A stretch of 64,000 bases of DNA from Monocercomonoides exilis (taxonomy: Eukaryota; Preaxostyla; Oxymonadida; Polymastigidae): the NCBI GenBank assembly GCA_001643675.2, contig LSRY02000007.1:687001-751000 (forward strand). The letters run 5' to 3'. The notes beneath the pieces were generated by a model. It was not told where the DNA came from and searched no databases. It worked only from the letters and a program-made list of their open reading frames with translations. Both the position numbers and the translations under genes were made by a program. Every line of letters begins with the position of its first letter. Positions within the stretch are counted from its first letter, which is position 1. Below, piece after piece: positions 10,339 through 22,900 of this stretch.

Positions 10339-12527
10339 CTATTTTACATCGAAAATTGACAGAGCAATACAAAATGCTTGAAATGGAGAAAATGGAAATG
10401 CAAAATCAACGCAGAATTTATTAACATCAATTTTTCCAAATTGAAAGAATGTGGGCAGTTCTTCTGTTTAACCAATATTTAAATAAAAAATATTTTTTTT
10501 AATAAAATGAAATAATAAAAATAAATAAATAAAAAATAACAACAAAGCAATTTTACAAATAAAAATAAGTGTTTTACAAACCTTCAGTTTTTTCTTTATA
10601 AAAAAATGATATTTGACAAAAGTGGTTGCAGAATATTTGTAATGATCAAAATAATAGTTTCAATAATTAGATAACAAACCAGAGTCCGTTCCAGGAATTA
10701 GCTGATGATTCTTGATTGATGCGACTTTTGCTCTTCCATGAAAGTCCATCTGAAACTTCTTTGTCACTAATAATCACATCACAATTAAAAATATGAGTTC
10801 ACATATTTTTCAAATTTCAAAAATAAAAAAAAAAATCACAATAATTTCACCTAAAAATGATAAAAATCCTAATTTTTCCTTTTCTCTTCTTCCCATCTTC
10901 TCATTACACAAACTTGGATCTTTTTGCGGCTTTCTGCTAATGAATGGGATCAACGAGCCTGGTTTTTGCTTAAGCGCCAATATTCCGTCTGCTGGATTAT
11001 GAGGGCGAATGCAAATGCGTGTGCCATCTTCAGTCACTCTCGGTATATACAACTTCAGCTGCTTCAGCGCTGTTCCATCGCTTTCCTTTAACAACAAACA
11101 TATCGTAGTGAAAATGTCACAAAATATTAATGGGAAATTGAATGAGTAACATGGTGCAAATTATAAATTCAAATGGAATATCCCCACTTCACTTCCAATT
11201 ATTGTTTAAAAAAAAAACAACTCTCTTCAAAAAATGATTCAAACATATGAAATGCAGCCCATCTCTTCTCTTAAAAGCGATGAAGACAGAATATCACCTT
11301 GATTCTGTCCGCTTTTTCCTCCAGCCATTGAAGGAACAGAAGAAGATGAAGACACAATCGAACCTGGAATGTGCGTTTTTGGGTTTCTTCCTTTTCCATA
11401 CATCACATAAGTATCACTCATCATCAGCACTTTCATCTTCCCTAGATAATGAGAGCTTGTTTTGGAGATGTCAGAAGACACAGAGCTGATTAAATAATTG
11501 TTGGATTCCTTTTTCGAAGCCATCAAAAATAGATTTTCCTAATAAAAAATGTTAAATAGAAGAAAAATACAAAAAAGTTCAGTACAATGAAATCGTGTGA
11601 AATAAAAACGAGTTATAGAAAATAAAGTTATTGATCATTTAAAGTTAAAATCGTTGAACAGTTCTTAGAAATATCAAACTGACCCAAAAAAACTAAAATG
11701 TTCAAAAATGCAACAACATACTTTTTCCAGAAGCATTTCATATTTTGGAAACAATCCCTTTTTCCTTATCAAAACACATTCTGCCATTACTCCACGCGGA
11801 AGGGGACTGAATATTTTTTTAGGAAATGAATTTTTTGGAAATACAAATAACCCCAACATAATTTCAACAACAAAATAAAAGCAAACCATATCAAAAATCT
11901 GGTCATATCGCTGAAGTCAAGAAATGGTACACCAGAAATTTGCCCTATTCCTCCGATAACATTCATATCGCCTGCCTTACTATCTCCTCCTTTTTCAACA
12001 AGCCTTGTTCTTTCAACGGATAAACCAGGCAAATCTCCACCAAGTACAAGCTTGTCATCACTCTTTCCGCTGTCAGCTCTAAAACAAATATATGCTGTTT
12101 TAAAAAGAATAAAGCATCAAAAATTCAAACATTTCCAATTTTACAGATTTTTTCTTAAATAAAATAAAATTAAGTTACCCATGTCAATTATTAAAGCATT
12201 AACATACGTCTTTCCCATGTCGTTTAATGCTTGTAATTTGTAACGTTCCAACTCCTTGAGGAAGTGTTAGAGAAGTAAAAGGGCTATCCTCAGAAGATAT
12301 GACAGAAACCCCTTCAAAAAGAGGATTCATCTTTATTTTTTGATTTTCTACGGTTGCTTCCGAATATGGTGATGTAAAATTTGTAGTATTATATGAAAAT
12401 CCTTTTTTATAAAAATAATTAAAATTCATGAAAGACAAACAAAATTTCAACCTTCTAATTCTAAAATTGAACTCTTTCTATTCAAGAGACGCTGAAGAGC
12501 GACCGAAGATGGGTCTGTTCCCTCCAT
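10339..12527 (-). CDS. TULP: Tubby-like protein (TUB/TULP family)
   Basis: Eight exons (12527-12452, 12401-12204, 12076-11887, 11806-11722, 11538-11245, 11085-10914, 10766-10680, 10463-10339) give about 408 residues. A variable N-terminus of about 150 residues is followed by a full Tubby domain: PLPRGVMAECVLIRKKG, LFPKYEMLLEK, ASKKESNNYLIS, HYLGKMKV, then CISYESDGT, DFHGRAKVASIKNHQL, FFQFGKIDV and the terminal FPFSPFQAFCIALSIFDVK. Tubby domains bind PI(4,5)P2 and in other eukaryotes carry membrane cargo into cilia, which fits a flagellate. Exons 4-8 are secure. The join of exons 2 and 3 (donor GTTAAT, acceptor TTTAGAG) is the only phase-consistent one I found and is less certain. The stop is TAG. 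Confidence 0.9.
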
Positions 12528-12619
12528 TTTTGTAACAAAAAGAAATAAAAAACTTTGATCTCTCAGAAATATAAGTTAAGGTACATATTGGTGCTTATTT
12601 GTTTTCGGGCGTTTTATCG
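12528..12619. promoter_or_regulatory. Compact divergent promoter between Tubby-like and giant membrane-protein genes
   Basis: Ninety-two bp separate the two start codons on opposite strands, so both promoters must overlap or lie within neighbouring exons. The role is inferred from spacing. Confidence 0.4.
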
Positions 12620-13956
12620 ATGCAGAGGCCCAAAAGCAGGCTGTTATTTAAGCTTGCGGCCCAATTAATTTTTGTATACATGTTTTTGTTCATTGCTATA
12701 TCAACCTGGGTGCACGAACTTCGATTACCTTCATTTATTCCGATTGTTATTGTTTTTTTTATTTTCGACTACATATTTAATTTGGGGGTATTAACCAATA
12801 TATTTCATAAATCTTGGATATCGCTGAAAGAAGTTTGCAAAAAATTTCTTTTTATTAATTGCTTTTCACAAAAACAAAAATAATCAATATTACTTATTTC
12901 TAGTACATTAACTACACAAAATTTATCGACAGAACAAAAAACAAAACAAGCAATTTTCAATCGTTTAGGTCTCTTTTACATATCTTAATGCCTATTACTT
13001 TTTTCAACTCGGAATCGAGAAAATCTTTAATGAATGACAATTTGAAACAAAAAATCAAATATCGTTCATCTTCAAAGTTAAAACACATGCACGGAAATAA
13101 AAAAGATCTAACACCATCTACAATTATGATTCATACATTTTATCTCATTCGTTCAGCACCAATTTTGACAATAATTTTTTTCATTTTTTGTTTCATTTTC
13201 TGGAAAGCAATGACTTGGATCCCAACTCCTCTTACAAAACCACAGAAATTTGTTGTTTTCGATCATTCAATGCAAAAAACATTGTTAGCTGAACATGTTT
13301 CAGAGAGCTCGAGAGCTTTTCCGTTGAAGAACTTGAATTCACAGTTCATTTTATCATTATCACTTCAAAATCAGGATTACTATTCATCAAAAGCAATCTC
13401 TTTCACAAATGCAAACATGAAATCTCTTCAAAATCTTCCTCAGTCGACTGCATTCACTCCAAAAGTTTGTCCGTTGTCGACATCGGCTCTTCTTCCATTT
13501 TATTCGTTGATGCTGCCAAGTCCTTCAACTTCATTCACAGAGACGCTGCTGTTTCCTCTTTTAGCTTCGTCAGCTGCCAGAAACATCGCCTCGACAACTG
13601 AGGAGTTTCTGCCATCTGGAAGCAGCCTGCTGAATCGATATGCAAATTCTTTTCAATCACCTTTTTCATCGATTCAGCAAGAAAAAACAAATCAAATGCT
13701 CAATTCTTTCCCTTCTCTACAACAACAGCGTCAGCTTTATTCCGAATCTTCACCATCTCAAAACAAGAATTTTATCAATCCAACAATAAATTCGCAAAAC
13801 ACATTCAATTTTTCGAAGACACCACCAATTTTGCTGTCTTTGCAGACTATTTCATCTGAAAGCAATCAATTCATCACTCGCTCTTCTGCCTCAACATCAT
13901 CACCAACTTCGTCATTTTCTGCATCATCTCGTTCCGTTTCCTCTTCATCCTTCTCC

Positions 13957-13987
<31 letters not shown>

Positions 13988-16900
13988 CTTCTTCTTTATT
14001 TTCACCTTCTCCTTCGCATCTCCAATCGTTGTTCCCTCTCTTTGTCCATCCGCTAATGGAGATGTGCGAGAGAATCCCTTCTTCACTGTACATCAACAAA
14101 TATCCCACTTCGCAAGCACTTCAGCCAGCCAACTCTTCCAATTCATCGTCTCCTTCATTCACAACAACAGCACAAGCATCAGTCTCACCATCATTTACTG
14201 ACCCCGATTATGTGAGTGATGAAGACGACCCTTGCTTCATTCCTTCATTTCGCTTCCCTCCGTCGGCATTCAACACCTCATCCTCTGTGTCATTTCGCTC
14301 GTCCTATTTCACTCCGCTGCAGCTTGCCTCGCGGCACACCGCATCGTCTTTGCAGATGATGGCAGATTTTGTGGCTGCCCGGTTTCTCGAAGACTGCACA
14401 TCGGTGGAGATCACAGCAGTGAGCGAAGAGGATAATGAACAGGGAAAGGGAGGAAATGGCGATGGAGGAGGAGGAGGAGGAGGAGGAGGAGGAATTGGAG
14501 AAGGCTTGAAGGCTCATGGCTGGAAAGGGATGAATAGTTTCAATTCGAAAAAGGAGAAGACGAGGCGAAAGAACGAGGCAAAAGCGGGTGGGAGAGCAAA
14601 AGAAACGGAGTTGGATCCGATCAGCAAAGCGATGCGGAGCAACGGAGGGCGCGTGTTCAAAGTGAAGTCGAGAATTTTGGACGCCAACGAAGACGACGAA
14701 AAGAACATCAAAAACGAGGTGATTGTGCCGATTTCTTTGCATGCCCAGCAATTCTCACCAAATGAAATCGAAGGACTGAACCAAGATGCAGACAAAGAGA
14801 AGAACAAGAATGGAAGAACCGCCAATGAAGCTGAAAATGACAAATCATCTTCATCTTTTTCTTTTCCGACTTCTTCTCCTTCAACAGAATCCCCTTCAAG
14901 TCATTTTGACCCACTTTTGCCTTTGTCTACATTCAATTCGCTTCCTCGACGGTTTCGCTCGGAAGCTGAGCGGCTTCGAAGCCTTCGTTCAGTCCTGCCG
15001 TCGATTCCACCACCTTTTATTCATCTTTTCTTGCCGCCTCTTTCTGAATGGGATGAGGAAAACAAACAGAAAGAGAATAAAAACAGAGAAAGAATGGGAA
15101 ACGATGATGATGATGACGCAAAAGAGAAAAACACAAAACTTGATGCTGATTTTGAAAAAGTTGTTGGAAAAAGCGAAGCAGATGAAGGAAATGAAGACAA
15201 AGAAGAAGAAGAAATTGAAGTAATGGAAGAAGAAGAAGAGGATGATGAAGATGATGAAGCAAGCCATTTTAAAAGCATTGAATATTTTCCTTTTGACACG
15301 AAAAAAGAGAAACAAATCAAAAAAGAAGTTTTCAAATCTGTTGACAGCAAGCTGCTGATAGCATCGTTGTTCAGAGAAAAGCTGAAGAAAGATTTGGCAG
15401 ACGACGAAAGAAGAGAAAAAGAGATGGCGCTGGAAAGCGAAATGCCACTTTTGGAAGGGTTTGCATCGCCTTCGCTTCAGCGGCGGTTCATTCGGATGAA
15501 AGAGCAAAAGAGTGGGAACGGGAATGTGAATGGAATGGCAACTGATGACGAGGGAGAAAAAGAAGGGGTCAAAACAGAAAATGGAGGAAAAGAAGGAAGA
15601 AGTGAGGAAGAAGAGGAAGAGGAAGAAGACTATTTGAACGAGCTGGAGCAAATCGAAGAAGAAGAAAGAGAGATTTGGAATGCTGAGTCAAGTCAAGTGA
15701 AGCGTCATGCCATTCGCATTGCCAAAAGAATAGAGAGAAACAGAAGAAGAGCCGAAAAGGAGAAGGAGAAGGAGAAGAAAAGAATGGAAGAAGAACAAGA
15801 AATGGAAGCAAAAGAGAATGCCCGGATTCTCCGCATTTCTTCGAACAAAATCAAAATGCACGCAGAAAAAGTGATTTTGAGAGGGAAACAGGAAGAGAAA
15901 AAAAGAGAAATTGAGAAGAAGAAGAGGAGAAAAGAAGCAAAAATTGCATATTATCTGAAGACATATGAAAAGGGAAGGAAGAAATACGAGAAATTTGCAC
16001 TTGTTCCTTTGAATGAGGAGTATGGAATTGTCACGCAGATCGGCAGAGATGAAGATGCGATTGACAACAGAAATGACAACAACAAACATTCGACTCATTT
16101 TCCTTCTTCATCTTCATCTTCTTCGTCTGCTTTTGCTTTGCATCATCAGTCAACTCATTTCCCAGAAAAGGAAAAACATAAAAAGCAGTCTTCAAAAAAG
16201 AGTGCTTCAACAAGTGACAGTCAAATTGACTCTTCATCATCTTCATCAGCATCATCATCCTCTTCCTTTTCCGATCCCTTGTCTCAACATGTGCAGACGA
16301 TGATTGTGTGGCTTCCACTGCTCAGCAGCGAGGCCTTTGACTCGATGCTCTATCCAGTGTCTCTTGCTTCCCACCCTTCTTTCAGAAGATATTTGCCTCA
16401 AGTCAATGCAATGCACAATATGCCCCATGGAAAGACTGCAAATGCCTTTTCACTGAGCAGTCTGTCTTCTCATTTGTTCTCAAGAAGCAGAGATTCAACA
16501 AAAAACAGTAGGAAAAACGATGATGATGCAAACGCAGAAGTCCATTCTAAACAGGAGCAAACGCAGGTGAACACGAAACATTCATCTCCAGATGTTGAAT
16601 CATCAACTGAAAACGATGTAATTTCAGATATTTTCAATGACAACACGAATTTGGCATTTGTGAACAAAAACGGAGATTTCAGTGCTCCATCAGCTGTTTT
16701 GGCAAATTGGGAAAAAGTGAAAGATTTGTTTTGTTTTGAAGGAGAAAGCAATGGAGTATCTATTTCATCATCTAACTATAATACAATGTCTTTGCTAAAA
16801 TCGTCTTTAATAAATGCAAATTCTCAATCTCCTGCATTATCTCAAGATTCTGGTTCTGATTCATCATCTTTTTCCTCTTCCTCTTCACAACCATCGCCCT

Positions 16901-19900
16901 TCCAAGACAATTCTCTTCCACTCCAATTCGCATCCTCTTCAGTGCGCAATCTATGGCTTTCTTTTGCTCTGTTGAATGCTTCCATCACATTTCTCTTTGC
17001 TCCTTCTGCCACTTTGAATGAACAGTCACTCATTTTACTTCGTTCACAGCGTTTGTGCTCGCTTTCTCTGCGGACTCTGAAAAGGAAAGAGGAAGAAAAG
17101 AAGAATGAAGAAGAAAGGCAGAAAGAAAGATTTGAGCAGGTGAGGAAGAAAGTTGCATCACAAATTTCAAGCGGGAAAAAGAAAGACAAAGAAAAGGAGA
17201 AAGCAAACTGGAGGAAAAAGGAAGATGGAAAGGAAAGTAACAACAACAATGTTGGATTGAACTTTTATGGAGGCTATCATCAGAGAGGTATGCAACAATA
17301 CATGGGAAGCGAGGCAAGCAAAGCAGTTAAGGGGAAAATTATGATGAAGATCCGCTTTTACAAGCGAGCGATGAATGAAGAGGAGAAAGAAAGGGCAAGA
17401 TGGGCACGGATGAAGGAAAAAAGGATGGAGAAAATCATGTTGGAGCAGTTGGAGGAGTTAAGAGAAGGAATTAGAAGAAGAAATGAGGAACTGGAAAAAG
17501 CAAAGAATGTTGAAGAAGAGAAGGTTGGAGAAGAAAATGCAACAATAGAAGAAAAAGGAAGGGAAGGAGAAAGCAAAGTGGAAAATAAAAATAATAACAG
17601 TGCGAATTCTGATGGAAATGTTGTAAGTTCTGATGTAGTTGAAAACGAAATGAACAAAAAACAAATTGAAGACAACCAATCGACAGTAACTTCTACCACG
17701 TTGATACGCTCTTTCAACAAGCGCACAATTTACAATTGTTTCTCTTCTCTTGAGTCAACTTTATTGTGCTTTTATAGAAATTATGTGAAAGTATTTATTG
17801 ACCACATCCTGATGTTAGCAAGCCATTTAGCAGATAAACTTGCATTTTATTTTTCTTATCCAGCAAATTTCCCATTTTTCAGAAAGAGTACAAAGCAAAA
17901 GCCACAAATTTTAAGAGAACTTTCTGAAATTTCACCAGATTTGCCATTTGATTCGAGTGCCTCTTCATATTTCGATACTATTTCGCAGTCGTCTTCTGTG
18001 CAATCTTCCATATTTTCTCTATCATCGATGGCTTCTCTATTCTCTCCGACTGGACAAGAAATGTTGTATTCCCAGCGCTCTCCACAGAATTACGCAACGC
18101 TCACTGACTGGATCAACGAGAAGGAGCAGAAAGTGGCTGAGAAGAAGAAGAAAACAGAGCAAAAAAGTTCAGCAAAAAATAAAAACGGTGCAGAAGCAAC
18201 TTCAACTGATACCCCCTTTTCTCCAACTTATGATGCTTCAATGGCAACATCTTCATCACTTTCTTTTTCTCAATCTCCAAATTCACTTTCAAAGCATCCT
18301 TTACTTTCGCTTCTTTCATCCCATCTTGCCTTTTTCTCTGCTCTCCGTTCAGCTTTCCATTCAGATTCATTCTATTCTTCTTTTATGTACTCGTTTTTTG
18401 TTCTTCTCTATCGTCTTTTCTGGATTGCAGCATCTGTTTTTGTGAAGTTGGCTGCGCTGTCTACAATGCTGCATGTTGTGTATATTTCTGTTCGTATTCT
18501 CGTCTTCTTATCATCCACTGCTTTAAGACCAACATCCGACAATTATTTAAACAGACAAAGCGATTCATTTGACGATGATTTGTTAGACGAGGAAGATTTC
18601 TATCAGATTATGCTATCCACAAAAGCTGGGAGAAGATCAAAGAACAAGAGAAGCGAGCTGTTTGAGATGCCTTTGAACACAATGAAGAGTTTTCGATCTT
18701 TTGATCCGTCTTCTTCATCATCTGAAGGAAAGACAGGGGTGTTTTCTGGGTTGTTGGATGACTTGTCGTCTGTTAACCTCTCAAGCATTTCTGCAATGAC
18801 TTCTCCCCAAACAGTTTCACAGGGATACAAACAAAATGCTGCTTCTCATTCTCATTTGCATCCATTTCACTCAAACAATGATAATTATGCACACCACCAC
18901 CACAGTCATCACAAACACCATCACAATCGTTATTCCCACAAAAGCAAGCATCATTCATACGAATTGTCTGCAATCGAACTTACACAGATACTTTCATATG
19001 TCACAGTTTCAAGCTCTCACTTTAGCTTTGCTCCTCTGCTGTATTTTGTCATTGTGGACATCTCCTTCTCCATTGTCATTGGGATTGTCATTAGAGAAGC
19101 CATTCTTCCACTCATTCGCAGCGTTCTTCTGCTCTCTCCTTTCGCGGCAAAGGTTTTTGCAGCTGCTGCTGTGATTCTGAGATCTCAGGAAGAAGAAAAT
19201 AGCAAGCCACACTTGTTTCAACAGTTCTGTATTGTAGATGGTCTTGAAAGTTATGGAAGAGATAACCTTGGCGGAGCAACAAATGATACACTTATTTCTG
19301 ACTCATCCTCCGTTTATTTGCAACAGTCACACTCGTTGCTTTATGCGCCGTTTGTAACATCTTCTGGCACTGTTGTTTCAAAGCTACGAGAAACGTGGAA
19401 CGGATCTGTTATTCTGCCAGGTATTATATTTAACAGAAGCATTCAATCTTTTGATTCACAAGATAATTATGCCCATTCCGACGACTCTTTCAACAACAAA
19501 GACTATTCTAATTTAGACACAAATTATGCATCAAATGTGAATGGAGCATTGCTTGACTCGATTTCAGATGGCAATTCTCATTCAACAATATCGTCAATGA
19601 ATGTGATTGGAGTGCCAATTGTTCTCGGCAGTTCACTCGTAATGGGGTGTTCGTGCAGAGAGAATGGATGCAACATACCCAACGATGCAAGAAAGTACAT
19701 ATTTACCACACCTGCACTTTTATTTAGCTCTCAAGCAACAAACGCATCAGTGAAAATGCTATCAACTCAACTAAAAAATGATTTATCTTCAAATGAAACG
19801 TCACAAAATCAGCTAGAGTCAACAATTGCATCAAAGAATTCCCCTACAAAGACTGATTCAGCAACACTAACGAAAACCGTACTATCTTCCTCCAAAAAAA

Positions 19901-22900
19901 CTCAACAATCAAAAAAGATTTCTTCCGCATTTCCTTTGGCCTTTGATTCTTCCTCTCACATATGCACATCCGAAAATGTTTCTTCAAATAGAAAAATATC
20001 ATTTTTTCTACGTATCATCATTTGGCTGCTTTTCCCTTCATCCTCGCTCAGTCTATCGCCATCTTTGCGGTTTTTCTCTTGGCTCTGGATCGGATTCGTT
20101 GTCATTACTATTCTTTTTGTCACCTATGAACTCGTTCTCTCCATTCAGAAAGCGCACCAACAGGAAGAAGAACGAGAAAATCTTGAAGAATACAAGGAGC
20201 GTGTTCTGATGCATCAAAACAAAGCAAAAGATGGATCCTACATGAGCGATGCAAACAGGAGGAAAAATGATGTACTGTCATTATCACAAAGTCAACAAGC
20301 TTCTTCTCACATTTCGGCATATCCTTCTTCACTGGCAGAATTCCACCCGTCAGATCTTCAACGTCAGATGACACAATCATTTTCTTCATCCAACTCTTCG
20401 CGGTTAGTTTCATCTGGCGCACTTCAAAGCTCATCATCCGCGCTTCGCTCTCATTTAATTCCATCAGCAACAAATGCACATGCTTCCAAAACATTAGCTT
20501 TGCCAACATCTCAGTTTCCTTCTTTGCGTCAGCAGCAGATATTGTCTCATCGATATGATGATCCTCATCGAAGCTCAGTGAATGAGTGGATTCCACCAAA
20601 TTATCCACTTTCATCGTTGGATTATCTCCATTCCTATCCAAGCTTTAAAACACATTCATCATCTTCCTCAAGTTATTCAAGTCAGCAAAGAGAACAAAAC
20701 TTGCGGCGTGAGAGGGAAAAGGAAAAGGAAAGGACGAGAGAAAAGATGAGAGAAAAAGAAGAGCAAGAGAGAGAAAAAGCACGAGAGAAAGAAAGAAAGA
20801 GAGAACGAGAAATCGCGGCAATGCTCGAGCAAGAAGGCAAAAAGCCGCTTTGGCCAAGCATTAAAGCAGGAGCATTGAGCATCATCTCAACGTTGTGGGA
20901 GGTGTTTGTGAAGATGCTCCACTTCTCGCTTGTGATCGCCCTGGGATTTTATTCTCTCTTCCTCCACAGGCTTCTCGTACGGATCGTTAAACTCACTTTC
21001 AGACACCTCAGAAACATTGAGAAGAGGAACATAAAAGGAGGAACTAAGGAAGAGAACGCATTTGTTTTGTATCTGAAGGAGCTTACTGGAAGAAATACAC
21101 CAACACAAATGCCGCGTGTTGACAATGTGAAGGACGCAATGGCAGTAAACGAATGTGACAACATTCAAACATTTCCTCCGCTTCTTTCAAAGATGGCTAC
21201 AAGCAAAGGAGGCGGATGGGATAATGATGAAGATGATGTTGTGGGAAGGATTCCGAGGGAGATGAAGAAAAAGACGAGAAAAAGAAGAAGCAAAAAGAAT
21301 TCCAAAGGAAACACGAAAAATGAAAAGAAAGTTGCGTGGTGGATGTTTTGGAAAAGGCGAGAAGGTAAAAACGAGAAAAAAGAAAATAAAGAAGAAAACA
21401 TTTTCAACAATAAAAATGTGCATGAAGATGAAATTGATGAAATGCTAACAGATTCTGAAAATGAGTCAAGTACTGATTTTTATGATGATACACTGACATT
21501 GAGAAGTCTGGAAAAGAAAATGAATGAAAGAAAGAGAAAACGCAAAATAGGGAGAAAGCATCACTCAAGCAAAAGCACTTCCAATAAAATCAATGGTGAG
21601 CCAATAAATACAACTGATAAAGAAAGAAGAAGCGAATCGAAAAAGATCAACGGAGAAGCAGATAAGAATAGCAATTATAAGCAAAAGGCGGCAGTGAATG
21701 AACTGAGCGAAACATCAGACTCTTTGACGTTTTTGTCTTCCTCCACCTCTTTTGCCTCTTTTTCTTCCACTTCTTTATTTTCTGACAGTTCATATGATGA
21801 TGACGATTTTTCTGAAAGAGACTTGAGCTCATTAGAAGACTTTATTCCAATCGAGATTCCATTCCAGTACCCTTACCACCACCACCACCATCATCCTCGT
21901 CATCATTCACACAGAACACATTCTCTATTGAGCCACAGCCACAACCACTCAAACAACCTGCATCTCTTTGCCTCTAATTGCTTACAAAAGCAGAGGCAAC
22001 TCCGATTACAGCTGTTGTCTCAGCAGGCAAATGAAAACTCCACACAACTGCAGACAAAACAACAGCAAGAGCTGCTTAAGCGCTATTCTTCGTCAAAGAG
22101 TGCTCGCAAGACAGAGTGGAGTGTGATTGATGTTGAGATCCAGCGTCTTCGCGAGCTTGAGGAAATAGTTGGGTGGAAGCACAACAAATGGAATCTGCTG
22201 AAAAGAGACGAGAAGGAGAAGAAGTACATGGAGGAGATTGCTTATCTGCAGAAGAAGGACATCGAAGAGGCACAGCTCAAACAGATGAAGAAAGTGGAAG
22301 AACTGTGGAAGAATGTGCCGAAAGCAAAGAAAAAAGGAGGAGAAGGCAACCAATCAGCACAATCGTCATCATCTACTGCAGGGAACTTTGCTTCTTCAAA
22401 GCAAAGTCAAGAAAAAGAGCGAAAAAAGCAGCAAAAACAGAATCAAGCAACATCGACACCAGCCTCAACAACATCAGCATCTACATCAACAACGACATCT
22501 TTTCCTTCTTCAGCTTCAAATACAACTGTCGCTTCTGTCAATGATAGTAATTCAACAGCCATGCAAGCAATGCAATCAACATCAAATGCAGATTCCATTG
22601 CCAGCGAACAGACGAAACAGAAGGATGAAAAGAGACTGAAAGAAGAAAGAGAAAGAGAGAAAGAATTGAAAGAATTGAAAGAGAAAGAGGAACGAGAGAG
22701 AAGAGAGAAAGAAGAAAAGGAGAATTTTGCGAGGGAGCGAGCAGAACGAGAAAGAAAAAGAAAAGAAAAAGAACTTCAGATGCAAAAGGAGCATCAAGAG
22801 AGAATGGAACGAGAGAGAGAAAGAAAAGAGAAAGAAGAGAGAGAAAGGAAAGAAAGAGAAGAGAAGGAAAGACAAGACCGCATCAGAAGAGAAAAAGAGA

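Noticed and set aside
12620-12886. Separate small two-helix protein resembling DPM3 (dolichol-phosphate mannose synthase subunit)
   Set aside because: Hydropathy is similar, but the frame runs straight into the giant gene once a consensus-like intron is removed, and the DPM3-type motifs are only loosely matched.
14290-15651. Long minus-strand frames rich in Phe/Leu or Ser opposite the giant gene
   Set aside because: They are antisense images of Glu/Lys-rich and Ser-rich repeats on the plus strand.
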